From Geodermatophilus obscurus (GTDB taxonomy: Bacteria; Actinomycetota; Actinomycetes; Mycobacteriales; Geodermatophilaceae): DNA of 64,000 bases. This document shows, in pieces, positions 1 to 10,623 of this stretch. Position 1 is the stretch's first letter, and each line of letters starts with the position of its first letter. Both the position numbers and the translations under genes were made by a program. Below the pieces are notes generated by a model. It searched no databases. It worked only from the letters and a program-made list of their open reading frames with translations, and was not told the DNA's origin. The stretch covers positions 186,001-250,000 of the forward strand of contig NZ_FRDM01000001.1 in NCBI RefSeq assembly GCF_900143215.1, in the 5' to 3' direction.

Positions 1-1206
1 GGCGTCCCGACGGCGATCAAGGACCTCAACAACACCGCCGGCGTCCGGACGACGTTCGGCAGCACCGTCCTCGCCGACAACGTGCCCACCGTCGACGACG
101 CGGTGGTCACCCGGCTGGCCGACGCCGGGACGATCAGCCTCGGCAAGACCAACACACCCGAGTTCGGCTTCCCCTGCTACACCGACAACGAGCTGGTCGG
201 CCCGGCCCGCTGCCCGTGGGACCCGACCCGGCTGGCCGGCGGCTCCAGCGGGGGCGCGGCGGTCGCGGTCGCCGCCGGGATGCTGCCGATCGCCCAGGGC
301 AGCGACGGCGGCGGGTCGATCCGCATCCCGGCGAGCATCAACGGCCTGGTCGGCCTCAAGCCCAGCCGCGGCCGGGTGAGCAACGCACCCTTCGGCAGCG
401 ACGTCACGGGGCTGGGCACCAACGGGCCGCTCGCGCGCACCGTCCGGGACGCCGCGGCACTGCTCGACGCGATGGCGGGGCCGGTGCTCGGCGACCCGGC
501 CTGGGCGCCGCCGCTGCCGCCGGGGGAGACCTTCCTCGGCGCGGTCGACCGCCCGCCGGGCCGGCTGCGGATCGGCCGGCACCTGGAGTCGCCCATGGCC
601 GACGCCGGCCTGGAGCGGGAGGTGCAGACGGCGTTCGACGACGCCGCCCGGCTGCTCGAGGAACTCGGCCACGAGGTCGAGGACGTGCCGGCCGGGCTGC
701 TCGACGCCGACGTCCTGGCCGCCTTCGAGCAGGTGTGGAGCCTGTCGGGGACGCTGCTGCCGGTCCCGCCGGGGCGCGAGGGCGAGCTGCGGCCGCTCAC
801 CCGGGAGCTGCGGGCCCGCGGCCTGGCGCTGTCGGCACGGGAGGCGATGGAGGCGCTGACCGCGCTGCGGCTGTTCGCCCGCCGCTTCACCACCGCCACG
901 GCCGGTTACGACGTGCTGCTCGCGCCGGTCACCACGATGACGCCGCGGCCGTTGGGCTGGTTCGACGCCGACGGGGACGGCGCGGCGGACTTCGAGCGGC
1001 AGAAGCGGTACGCCGCCTTCACCGCGGTGTTCAACGTGACGGGCCACCCGGCGGTGAGCGTCCCGCTCTACTGGACCCCCGACGGGCTGCCGGTCGGGAC
1101 GATGCTCGTCGGGCGCCCGGCCGACGAGGTCACGCTGGTCGCGCTGGCCGCCCAGCTGGAGGCCGCGCGGCCCTGGGCCCAACGGCACCCGCCGTCCTGG
1201 GACTGA
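1..1206 (+). CDS. Amidase signature family amidase, 5' part cut by the window edge
   Basis: The open frame runs in from before base 1, so at least the N-terminal part is missing. The first residues visible read GVPTAIKD, which carries the catalytic Lys of the amidase signature fold. The Gly/Ser-rich segment RLAGGSSGGAA follows near base 230 and the nucleophile segment GGGSIRIPAS near base 310. Family members hydrolyse amide bonds in the cytoplasm; the substrate cannot be told from sequence. The C-terminus ends in the usual region with PAVSVPLYWTPDGLPVG, so the 3' end looks intact. Two further amidase-signature genes lie at 33.2-36.7 kb, but they are a different subgroup with PWDP.LTPGGSSGG motifs. 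An internal GTG at 82 is not the true start. Confidence 0.9.
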   Translation, partial: GVPTAIKDLNNTAGVRTTFGSTVLADNVPTVDDAVVTRLADAGTISLGKTNTPEFGFPCYTDNELVGPARCPWDPTRLAGGSSGGAAVAVAAGMLPIAQGSDGGGSIRIPASINGLVGLKPSRGRVSNAPFGSDVTGLGTNGPLARTVRDAAALLDAMAGPVLGDPAWAPPLPPGETFLGAVDRPPGRLRIGRHLESPMADAGLEREVQTAFDDAARLLEELGHEVEDVPAGLLDADVLAAFEQVWSLSGTLLPVPPGREGELRPLTRELRARGLALSAREAMEALTALRLFARRFTTATAGYDVLLAPVTTMTPRPLGWFDADGDGAADFERQKRYAAFTAVFNVTGHPAVSVPLYWTPDGLPVGTMLVGRPADEVTLVALAAQLEAARPWAQRHPPSWD

Positions 1207-1244
1207 TCATGAGGGCGGGTGCGACTGCCGGTAGGTTGAGGGGC

Positions 1245-1625
1245 GTGACCGTCGTCGAGACCATCCTCGTCTACGCGGTGGCCCCGCTGGCCCTGGTGGC
1301 CGTCCTGGCCCTGCTCACCCTCGTCCCCGGGCGGCCCAAGCGGCTGCGGTACAAGCCGGGGCAGCCATGGGAGCACGAGCCAGTCTGGTACGAGCCGCAC
1401 CCGGTGGGCGGCGGCGGCCACGGCCCGGCCGGCGTCCCCGGCGACGGGACGACCGCGCTCGGCTCGTCGATGTACCCCGAGCAGCACGGCCCGGGGGCTC
1501 CCGGCCAGTCCGGCGCGTACGGCGAGGGTGACTCGCACGGCGCCACCAGCGTGCGCGCCCTGGCCGCCGGGCCGTCGGCCGCGGCCGCGGCGCGTCCCTT
1601 CGGCGGCGCCCGCGGCACCTGGTGA
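1245..1625 (+). CDS. CtaJ-like aa3-type cytochrome oxidase accessory subunit
   Basis: A 126-residue protein with one N-terminal membrane helix (about residues 4-26, TVVETILVYAV then Leu/Val/Ala-rich), a short basic stop and the segment YKPGQPWEHEPVWYEPHP, followed by a low-complexity Gly/Pro/Ala tail. This helix plus R/KYxPGxPWxxxPVW arrangement is typical of the small actinobacterial proteins annotated as CtaJ, an accessory subunit of the aa3 cytochrome oxidase in the bc1-aa3 supercomplex. I chose GTG 1245 because the family starts with TVVETIL; an in-frame ATG at 1209 would add twelve residues. It lies 38 nt after the amidase stop. The tail is longer than usual for the family. Assignment rests on motif recognition only. 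Confidence 0.6.
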   Translation: MTVVETILVYAVAPLALVAVLALLTLVPGRPKRLRYKPGQPWEHEPVWYEPHPVGGGGHGPAGVPGDGTTALGSSMYPEQHGPGAPGQSGAYGEGDSHGATSVRALAAGPSAAAAARPFGGARGTW

Positions 1626-1677
1626 CCGGCGTGAGCGCCCACCGCAGCACCCCTGAGACCCCCCACGGAGGCCGGAG

Positions 1678-2142
1678 ATGACCCGCGTGCTCGAAGGGAC
1701 GTCGCACGACACCGCGACGTCCGACGGCACCATGGCGACGCGCACCGACGAGGCCGAGGCGCCCGACTCGCTCTTCAGCTACCGCGAGCTGCTGCGCCTC
1801 GACGAGGCGCTGACCATGTCCTCCCGGGAGACCGGGCTGCGCTTCACCCTCTACATCGGCGACCTCGGGCAGCAGACCCGGGCCCGCGCCGAGGAGCTCT
1901 TCGAGCGCTCCGGGCACGACCTGCCGGAGTCGGTGCTGCTCGCCATCTCCCCGGGACAGCGGGTCGTCGAGGTCGTCACCGGCGCCGCGGCGGCGCGCCG
2001 GCTGCCCGACCGCGCCTGCGCGCTGGCCGTGCTGTCGATGACCAACGCCTTCGCCTCCGGCGACCTGGTGGGCGGCATCGTCAACGGGCTGCGCCAGCTG
2101 TCGGACCAGGCGGGTCACCCGCGAGGGCTGCGCACGCACTGA
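1678..2142 (+). CDS. DUF5130 family protein (Rv2468c-like)
   Basis: A 154-residue soluble protein with the core LFSYRELLRLDEALTMSS, then FTLYIGDLG and a C-terminal helical segment. It matches the actinobacterial DUF5130 family (TPM-domain-like), whose function is not established. ATG 1678 is preceded by a strong ribosome site (cggaggccggag); a second in-frame ATG at 1732 is possible. The neighbouring convergent gene is pepN, as in Mycobacterium tuberculosis, where Rv2468c sits beside pepN (Rv2467), which supports the assignment by synteny. Confidence 0.75.
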   Translation: MTRVLEGTSHDTATSDGTMATRTDEAEAPDSLFSYRELLRLDEALTMSSRETGLRFTLYIGDLGQQTRARAEELFERSGHDLPESVLLAISPGQRVVEVVTGAAAARRLPDRACALAVLSMTNAFASGDLVGGIVNGLRQLSDQAGHPRGLRTH

Positions 2143-2171
2143 AGCAGGACCCCCCTGCCCCCCACCGTGGC

Positions 2172-2304
2172 AGGACCCCGTCCTCCTCACGCCTCGTACG
2201 ACGACCCCCTGCCCCCGCCACTCGCAGGCTCGCGCCAGGCCCCGTCCAGAGGCTCGCCGCGAGCTTGCGAGTGGTGAGGAGGACGGGGTCCTTCCACCTG
2301 CAGG
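2172..2304. repeat. Dispersed palindromic repeat, copy 1
   Basis: A long inverted repeat. The outer arms 2172-2190 and 2274-2292 are perfect 19-nt complements, and the inner arms 2218-2233 and 2259-2274 match with one mismatch, so the element can fold into one long hairpin. Bases 2218-2304 are repeated at 5824-5911 with a single clear difference (ggctcgcgcc against ggcccgcgcc). It lies just after the DUF5130 stop codon. It encodes nothing convincing and resembles a REP- or MITE-like element. Confidence 0.85.
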
Positions 2305-2312
2305 GAGGCCGT

Positions 2313-2363
2313 CGTACGCGAAGGCCCAGGACCCGCCGCCGGGTCCTGGGCCTTCCGCGTACG
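2313..2363. terminator. Strong hairpin between convergent genes
   Basis: Bases 2313-2334 pair with 2341-2363 (22 bp with one bulged C at 2355) around the 6-nt loop gccgcc. It sits between the convergent DUF5130 and pepN genes. There is no T-run on either strand, as is usual in high-GC actinobacteria; a bidirectional terminator is the likely role. Confidence 0.7.
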
Positions 2364-2389
2364 GCGGTGGGCTACCGTCCGGTCCGTCC

Positions 2390-4945
<2,556 letters not shown>

Positions 4946-5110
4946 GCAGGGGAGCTTCCCACGGGACCCCGACACGCCGACGGCCCGGACCGGACGCCCT
5001 CCCCACCAGGGGGAGCGCCGGAACAACCGCCGTCCGGGCCGGCTTGGTACCCGGCAGAGACGTCCCCGGCGCGGTGCCGCCGGGCAGCGACGACACGAGG
5101 AGCAGAACGC

Positions 5111-5773
5111 ATGACCGAGGCAGTGCAGAGCGCCCAGACGAAGGCCCGCGTGGACTTCTGGTTCGACCCGCTGTGCCCGTGGGCGTGGCTGACCAGCCGC
5201 TGGGTCCTGGAGGCGGCGAAGGTCCGCGACATCGACCTGCACTGGCACGTCATGTCCCTGGCGGTGCTCAACCGCGGGCGCGACCTGCCGGAGGACTACC
5301 AGGACATGATGAAGAAGGCGATCGGCCCGGTGCGGGTGGCGATCGCCGCGGCGCAGCAGCACGGCGACGAGGTCCTCGGCGACCTCTACACGGCCATGGG
5401 GACGCTGCGCCACCACGAGGGCCTCGAACTCGACGAGCTGATCGCCCCCGCGCTGGAGCGGGTCGGCCTGCCCGCCTCGCTGGCCCAGGCCGCCACCTCC
5501 ACCGAGTACGACGAGGCCCTGGAGAAGAGCCACCACGCGGGCATGGACCCGGTCGGGGACGACGTCGGCACCCCGGTCATGCACATCGACGGCGTGGCCT
5601 TCTTCGGCCCGGTCATCAGCAAGGTGCCCACCGGTGAGGACGCCGGGAAGGCCTTCGACGGCGCCGTCCTGCTGGCCAACCTCCCCGACTTCTGGGAGCT
5701 CAAGCGGACCCGGCTGTCCGGCCCCGACATGGAATCCGTCCCGGCCGACGCGCTGGAGATCACCCGCCGCTGA
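5111..5773 (+). CDS. Mycothiol-dependent nitroreductase family protein (Rv2466c-like, DsbA fold)
   Basis: A 220-residue thioredoxin-fold protein of the DsbA/2-hydroxychromene isomerase class. The N-terminal [16 protein letters not shown] segment has the active-site Cys at residue 22, and the cis-Pro loop is GTPVMHID. M. tuberculosis Rv2466c is a mycothiol-dependent reductase that activates nitro-prodrugs and carries a CPWC motif; here it is CPWA, so the resolving Cys is absent and a monothiol mechanism is implied. ATG 5111 has a gaggag site upstream. It is divergent from pepN, as in M. tuberculosis. A palindromic repeat begins 4 nt after its stop. Confidence 0.85.
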   Translation: MTEAVQSAQTKARVDFWFDPLCPWAWLTSRWVLEAAKVRDIDLHWHVMSLAVLNRGRDLPEDYQDMMKKAIGPVRVAIAAAQQHGDEVLGDLYTAMGTLRHHEGLELDELIAPALERVGLPASLAQAATSTEYDEALEKSHHAGMDPVGDDVGTPVMHIDGVAFFGPVISKVPTGEDAGKAFDGAVLLANLPDFWELKRTRLSGPDMESVPADALEITRR

Positions 5774-5776
5774 AGA

Positions 5777-5911
5777 AGGACCCCGTCCTCCTCGCGCCTC
5801 GTGAGAGGACCCCCTGCCCCCCGCCACTCGCAGGCCCGCGCCAGGCCCCGTCCAGAGGCTCGCCGCGAGCTTGCGAGTGGTGAGGAGGACGGGGTCCTTC
5901 CACCTGCAGGG
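5777..5911. repeat. Dispersed palindromic repeat, copy 2
   Basis: The second copy of the element at 2172-2304. Outer arms 5777-5794 and 5882-5899 are perfect 18-nt complements; bases 5824-5911 match copy 1 almost base for base. It starts 4 nt after the stop of the nitroreductase-family gene, so both copies sit immediately 3' of a plus-strand gene and could act as terminators or mRNA-stabilising hairpins. Confidence 0.85.
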
Positions 5912-5964
5912 GGCCAGCGAGCCTCGGGACGGGGCCGGCGGCGGGTTCCTGCAGCGGAGCGGGG

Positions 5965-6738
5965 GTGCGGCATCCTCGACGGGTGCCGCACCCCCTCCGC
6001 CAGCGCATCCTCATCTCCGGCGCGAGCGCCGGCCTCGGTGCCGGCATGGCCCGCCGGTTCGCCGCCCTCGGCCGCGACCTCGCGCTCGCCGCCCGCCGGG
6101 TCGACCGCCTCGGGGCCCTGCAGCAGGAGCTCCTCGCCGCGCACCCCGGGATCCGGGTCGAGGTCGCGGCCATGGACGTCGACGACGCCGACTCGGTCGC
6201 CACCGTGGTGCCGCAGCTGGCCGAACGGCTGGGCGGCCTGGACCGCGTGGTGGTCAACGCCGGCATCGGGAGGGGCGGCTCGGTCGGCACCGGGCACGCC
6301 GCGGCCAACCGCGCCGTGCTGCACACCAACGTCCTCGGCTCGCACGCGCAGTGCGAGGCCGCGATGGAGATCTTCCGCGCCCAGGGCGCCGGGCACCTGG
6401 TGCTCATCTCCTCGGTCGCCTCGATCCGCGGCATGCGCGAGACCCGCACCGCGTACGGCGCGAGCAAGGCCGCGCTCAACTCGCTGGCCGAGGGCATCCG
6501 CTCCGACGTGTACGGCTCGCTGATCGCCGTCTCGACGATCCTGCCCGGCTACATCGCGACCGACATCAACGTCGGCCGCCGCGGCCCGTTCACCGTGGAC
6601 CTCGACACCGGCGTGGACGCGCTCACCGCGGCGATCGAACGCGAGCCGGTGCGCGCCCACGTGCCCGGCTGGCCGTGGCGCCCGGTCGCCGGGCTGCTGC
6701 GCGTGCTGCCGCTCTCCGTCGTCCGCCGCGTCACCTGA
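5965..6738 (+). CDS. Short-chain dehydrogenase/reductase
   Basis: A 257-residue classical SDR. The cofactor motif is GASAGLG near residue 19, the structural motif is VVNAGIG, the catalytic Ser is in ISSVAS and the catalytic pair is Y-GAS-K in TAYGASKAALN. The C-terminal segment (VPGWPWRPVAGLLRVLPLSVV) is hydrophobic, as in the SDR subgroup that includes the mycobacterial acyl-type reductases; the substrate is unknown. GTG 5965 follows a ggagcgggg site; GTG 5983 is an alternative six codons later. The gene interrupts the otherwise mycobacterial-like pepN/Rv2466c/rpiB order. Confidence 0.85.
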   Translation: MRHPRRVPHPLRQRILISGASAGLGAGMARRFAALGRDLALAARRVDRLGALQQELLAAHPGIRVEVAAMDVDDADSVATVVPQLAERLGGLDRVVVNAGIGRGGSVGTGHAAANRAVLHTNVLGSHAQCEAAMEIFRAQGAGHLVLISSVASIRGMRETRTAYGASKAALNSLAEGIRSDVYGSLIAVSTILPGYIATDINVGRRGPFTVDLDTGVDALTAAIEREPVRAHVPGWPWRPVAGLLRVLPLSVVRRVT

Positions 6739-6909
6739 CCGAGGCCGCCCTCCGTCCCTCGGCGATGATCGTCGGCGGGTGGCTCCCCGCGTCGGCGGGT
6801 CGCACCACCACTCGCCGGTGATCACGCGGGAGGCGCGACCACCCTGCAGTCGGGTCGAGCGGCGCCTGCCGGGAGCACGACCACCCCGCCAGTGACCTCG
6901 GTGAGCCTC

Positions 6910-7578
6910 TCACCAGCAGATGCGCATCGGGCGGCCGCGGGCGTCGATCGCGCCGTCCCCGACGCACTCCGCGGTGCCGTCGGCGATCCGCCGGGCCGAC
7001 CAGGCGGCGGCGCAGGCGTCGAGCGCGTCGACCGCCGGCACCCGTGGCGGGGCGTCGGCGAGCGCATCGAGGACGTCCAGCACCGGCTCCAGCGCCCGGA
7101 TCCGCTGCGCCTGGCCGCGCGCGCTCGGCTTGGGGTCGCACACCCGCGCGTCCAGCGCGCGGAAGGCCAGTTCGGGGTGCACCTCGACCACCCGCTCGGC
7201 CGGCGGGTCGCCGAGCGCGTCGTCGAGGCCCCGGATCGCCGCGACCAGCTGGAAGGACTGCGCCGACAGGGAACGGCCGCCCGTCGTCTCCACCGACAGC
7301 CGCCGCGCCTCGGCGTAGTCGCCCGCGCCGAGGACGGCCCGCACCGGTGCCGGGAAGACCGAGCTGCCCGCCCGGCCCAGCCGCTGCCGGGCCTCGACGT
7401 CGCACGCCCGTACGCCGCCGTCCGACAGGCCGATCGGCATGTCGATGCCGACCACCTCGACGTCCGGGACGGCGAGGACGGCCGGGACGTCGGCCAGGTC
7501 CAGCAGGCGGACCGAACGCCCCTCGAGCAGGGCCCCGACCCACCGGCCGCGCCAGCCGTCGACACCCAGCACCGCCAC
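6910..7578 (-). CDS. DUF429 family protein (predicted RNase H-like nuclease)
   Basis: A 222-residue protein beginning VAVLGVDGWRGRW and containing VVGIDMPIGL, the two acidic strands of the DUF429 family, which is predicted to adopt an RNase H-like fold. Later segments VEVHPELAFRAL and VDALDACAAAWSA are also typical. No experimental role is established for the family to my knowledge. The GTG start at 7578 is 28 nt from the divergent rpiB start, so the two share a very short promoter region. Confidence 0.8.
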   Translation of the reverse strand: MAVLGVDGWRGRWVGALLEGRSVRLLDLADVPAVLAVPDVEVVGIDMPIGLSDGGVRACDVEARQRLGRAGSSVFPAPVRAVLGAGDYAEARRLSVETTGGRSLSAQSFQLVAAIRGLDDALGDPPAERVVEVHPELAFRALDARVCDPKPSARGQAQRIRALEPVLDVLDALADAPPRVPAVDALDACAAAWSARRIADGTAECVGDGAIDARGRPMRICW

Positions 7579-7605
7579 CCGGGCAGCCTGACAGACTCCC
7601 AACCC

Positions 7606-8097
7606 ATGCGCGTCTTCGTCGGGACCGACCACGCGGGCCTGGAGTTCAAGGACCACCTCAAGCAGGCGCTCGCCGAGGCCGGTCACGAACCGGTCGACTG
7701 CGGGGCGTTCGAGTACGACGCCCAGGACGACTACCCGCCGTTCTGCTTCGAGGTCGGCGAGCGGACGGTCACCGAGCCCGGCAGCCTCGGCGTGGTCATC
7801 GGCGGCTCCGGCAACGGGGAGCAGATCGCGGCGAACAAGGTGCCCGGGGTGCGCGCCGCGCTGGTGTGGAACCGGGAGACCGCCGAGCTGGCTCGCCAGC
7901 ACAACGACGCCAACGTCGTCTCGATCGGCGCCCGCCAGCACAGCGTCGAGGAGGCCACCGAGCTGGTGCTGCACTTCCTCGCCACGCCGTTCAGCGACGA
8001 GGAGCGGCACGTCCGCCGGATCGGGCTGATCACCGACTATGAGCGCGATCGGCGCCGTCCGGCCGGCGGGCTGCCCACGCGCGAGGAGTCCGTCTAG
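7606..8097 (+). CDS. rpiB: Ribose-5-phosphate isomerase B
   Basis: A 163-residue RpiB/LacAB-family isomerase interconverting ribose 5-phosphate and ribulose 5-phosphate in the pentose phosphate pathway. The N-terminus MRVFVGTDHAGLEFK and the phosphate-loop region GGSGNGEQIAANKVPG are characteristic; the latter is the actinobacterial variant, without the Cys of the E. coli-type loop. No ribosome site is evident before ATG 7606, so leaderless translation is likely. Its TAG stop overlaps by 4 nt (ctag, 8094-8097) the stop of the convergent acetyltransferase gene. Confidence 0.9.
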   Translation: MRVFVGTDHAGLEFKDHLKQALAEAGHEPVDCGAFEYDAQDDYPPFCFEVGERTVTEPGSLGVVIGGSGNGEQIAANKVPGVRAALVWNRETAELARQHNDANVVSIGARQHSVEEATELVLHFLATPFSDEERHVRRIGLITDYERDRRRPAGGLPTREESV

Positions 8098-9335
8098 AAA
8101 TCGTCCGGGCACCACGGCGTGACCGGCCAGCGGAACGCCGTCCCGGCCTGGGTGACCGCGCCCGGGCTGACTTCGGTGACCCGGCCGGCCGCCTGCAGGG
8201 TCGCCAGCGACACCCCGCCGAGGTAGGCCGCCGCCAGCGCCTCGACGTCCAGCACCAGGTCCGGATCGGCGTCGGTCTGCGAGCAGAAGGCGCCGGCCGG
8301 GTGGCCGACCAGCGACCAGCGGCCGTCGTTCCACGGGCAGAACCGGTCACGCACCTCGAGGACGAGGTTGACCGGCGCCGGGTAGCGGCGGGCGGCCAGT
8401 GCGCGGCCGACGTCGACCAGCCGCACCCACAGCGCGTCGTACGGCTGCGAGCGCAGCGCCCGGGGCTCGGCCAGCAGGTGCCGCAGCGGGTCGTCCGGCG
8501 ACGCGCTCGGGGCCCGCATCGTGCGGACGAGGTCCAGCGACAGCAGGAACCTCCACAGCGCCGCGTGGGCCGGTGGAGTCAGGCTGCGCACCTCCTCGAC
8601 GACGACCGTGCCGTCGGGCTGACCGTCCTCGGTCCACGCCGAGCGGACCCGGTAGGCCGCGTAACCGGTTCCCGTGCCGTCGGGCCCGACGTGCCGCAGG
8701 AACCGCCGCTCGGAGGCGCCGTGACGCTCCGCGGGCTCGTCGCGCAGGCCGCGGTCCCACCAGCGGGCGTCGCGGGCCAGGTTGCCGGGCACGAACCGGC
8801 GCACCCGGTCGTGCAGGCCCACGGCGGCCACCCGGTACTCCTCGGCGGAGACCTGCTCGACCCGCCCCTCGCCGAGGTCGACGTCCGGCCGCAGCGCCAG
8901 CCGGGCGACGTCGCCGGAGAGGTTGCCCCGCCAGGTGGCCGGCGCGTAGCCGAAGCGGCCGTAGATCGAGGACTCCGAGGCCCACAGCGCCGCGACCGGC
9001 TCGCGCCCCTGCTCGTGCAGCTCGGTGAGCTGGCGGCGCATCAGGGCGGTCAGCACGCCGCGGCGGCGGTGGCTGGGCGCGACGCTCACCCAGGTCACGC
9101 CCGCACAGCGGACGACGCCACCCGGCACGGTGAGCTCCCGGCTGTAGACGCCGGCCGTCGCGACCACGCGGTCGCCGTCCCACAGCCCGAGCGAGCGGTC
9201 CAGCTCGGCGTGCGCGGGGACGGCGTCGACGTAGGAGGCCGGCGGCTCCTCGGCGAACGCGGTGAACAGGGCCCGGCTGAACGCCGGCCACTCCTCGGGC
9301 GTGGCGGGGCGCAGCCGGTCGGCGATGTCGGTCAC
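8094..9335 (-). CDS. Eis-family GNAT N-acetyltransferase
   Basis: A 413-residue protein with the three-part Eis architecture: an N-terminal GNAT domain with the acetyl-CoA loop VAPSHRRRGVLTALM, a second GNAT-like domain, and a C-terminal SCP2-like sterol-carrier domain (LVLEVRDRFCPWNDGRW). Eis of mycobacteria acetylates amines of aminoglycosides and peptides; members outside mycobacteria often have unknown natural substrates. The C-terminal end WPVTPWCPDDF fits the family, whose terminal carboxylate acts in catalysis. GTG 9335 is used. Its stop overlaps the rpiB stop. Confidence 0.85.
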   Translation of the reverse strand: MTDIADRLRPATPEEWPAFSRALFTAFAEEPPASYVDAVPAHAELDRSLGLWDGDRVVATAGVYSRELTVPGGVVRCAGVTWVSVAPSHRRRGVLTALMRRQLTELHEQGREPVAALWASESSIYGRFGYAPATWRGNLSGDVARLALRPDVDLGEGRVEQVSAEEYRVAAVGLHDRVRRFVPGNLARDARWWDRGLRDEPAERHGASERRFLRHVGPDGTGTGYAAYRVRSAWTEDGQPDGTVVVEEVRSLTPPAHAALWRFLLSLDLVRTMRAPSASPDDPLRHLLAEPRALRSQPYDALWVRLVDVGRALAARRYPAPVNLVLEVRDRFCPWNDGRWSLVGHPAGAFCSQTDADPDLVLDVEALAAAYLGGVSLATLQAAGRVTEVSPGAVTQAGTAFRWPVTPWCPDDF

Positions 9336-9375
9336 CGGAGTTGTCTACCGGGAGCCCGGTCCCTCGTGCGACGGG

Positions 9376-10128
9376 TCACCGGTCCCGTGCCCGGAGGACG
9401 GCGTCGCGCACCGGACCGCGGTGGACCGGACCGTGCCCCGGCAGGACGACGTCGGCGTCCAGCCGCGCGAGGCCGTCGAGGGCGGCGACCGCCTGCTCCG
9501 GGTCGGCGGAGAAGAACCCCGGCAGCAGCTGGGGGCCGCGGCGGGCCGAGGTCGGGTGGCCGGTGACCAGGGCGTCGCCGGTCAGCACGACGCCGGCCCA
9601 CGGCAGGGAGAAGGCGGTGTGGCCCGACGTGTGGCCGGGGGTCGGGACGGGGACCGGCCCGCCCGGCAGGTCCAGCGCGCCGCCGCCGGCCGGGAAGGGG
9701 AGGACGTGCGCCGCCCGCACGTCCCGGGTGCCGCCACGCCGCAGGGCGCGCAGTGCCCAGGCGGCGACGCGGGGACGCCAGGAGTGCGCCAGGACCTCGG
9801 GGACGGTCACCTGTTCGAGGTGCTCGCGGCGGGCGTGGCGCACCTCGACCGGGTCGGCGTACGCGGGGGTGCCGTGCGCGGCGTGCAGCCGCGCCACCGC
9901 GCCGAGGTGGTCGGCGTGGGCGTGGGTGACCAGGACGGCGCGGACGTCCTCGACCCGGTGCCCGGTCAGCGCCACGGAGGCCGCGACGTCGTCGGCGTCA
10001 CCGGGGTAGCCGGCGTCGACCAGCGTGAGGTCCCGGCCGTCCTCCAGCAGGTACCAGTTCACCAGGGCGCCGCGGACGGCGTACACCCCGTCGGCCACCT
10101 GCACGACGTCGTCCGTTCGCACGGTCAC
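9376..10128 (-). CDS. MBL-fold metallo-hydrolase
   Basis: A 250-residue metallo-beta-lactamase-fold hydrolase. The metal motif HxHxDH is HAHADH at residues 69-74; the further ligands are in TPGHTSGHT, LTGDALVTG and LPGHGPV. The substrate is unknown; glyoxalase II-like or lactonase activity is possible. GTG 10128 overlaps the TGA of the upstream Pth2-like gene by 4 nt (GTGA on the minus strand), so the two are probably translationally coupled. Confidence 0.88.
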   Translation of the reverse strand: MTVRTDDVVQVADGVYAVRGALVNWYLLEDGRDLTLVDAGYPGDADDVAASVALTGHRVEDVRAVLVTHAHADHLGAVARLHAAHGTPAYADPVEVRHARREHLEQVTVPEVLAHSWRPRVAAWALRALRRGGTRDVRAAHVLPFPAGGGALDLPGGPVPVPTPGHTSGHTAFSLPWAGVVLTGDALVTGHPTSARRGPQLLPGFFSADPEQAVAALDGLARLDADVVLPGHGPVHRGPVRDAVLRARDR

Positions 10129-10442
10129 CCCGGCTCGGTCCCGCCGGGGTGACCGGAGCCGTCGTCCCCCGAGCCGTCGTCCGCGGGTCGGTGGACCAGC
10201 GCGGCTCCCGCGGTCAGGGTCCCGGGCGCCACCTCGGTGCGCCCGGCGTCCCGGACGACGACGTCCATCGCCGCGACCTCGTCCGGCCGTCCGCCGAGCA
10301 CGACCACCCGCCCGTGGGGGATGCCGAAGGCGGCCAGCGCGGCGTGCACGGCCTGCGCCGCCGCCTTGTGCCGCGACATGGACACGTTGGTGTTGACGAG
10401 GACGCGGACCTCGGGGTCGTCGTCGACAGCGTCCGGTCGCAC
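10125..10442 (-). CDS. Pth2-like (peptidyl-tRNA hydrolase 2 family) small protein
   Basis: A 105-residue protein with NTNVSMSRHKAAAQAVHAAL near the N-terminus and VRDAGRTEVAPGTLTAG later. These resemble the Kx2AAQxxHA helix and the DAGRTxIAPG loop of the Pth2 family, known for archaeal and eukaryotic peptidyl-tRNA hydrolases. Whether it acts on tRNA here is inference. GTG 10442 follows a gggagg site. It overlaps the metallo-hydrolase by 4 nt. Confidence 0.6.
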   Translation of the reverse strand: MRPDAVDDDPEVRVLVNTNVSMSRHKAAAQAVHAALAAFGIPHGRVVVLGGRPDEVAAMDVVVRDAGRTEVAPGTLTAGAALVHRPADDGSGDDGSGHPGGTEPG

Positions 10443-10623
10443 GGTGGGTGTCCTCCCGGGTCGGGTCGGCCCGACAGCGCGGAGCTGCACAGCTCGGCCG
10501 CGATGCTCCCGAGACGGTGGGGGCGCTGTCCAGGGCCGTTGCGTCGTTAGGGTCGCCGGGAGCCGGGCGCGGCCTCGCCGTCGTGCTCCCGCGCGACCGT
10601 GCGCCCGGCGGGGGGAGGGAGCT

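Noticed and set aside
2172-2304. Coding frames across the palindromic repeat
   Set aside because: The same peptide appears in both repeat copies only because the DNA is duplicated; there are no starts, ribosome sites or family matches.
4946-5827. N-terminal extension of pepN to 5827
   Set aside because: It would overlap the divergent nitroreductase-family gene entirely, and the extra residues have no family match; GTG 4945 gives the standard N-terminus.
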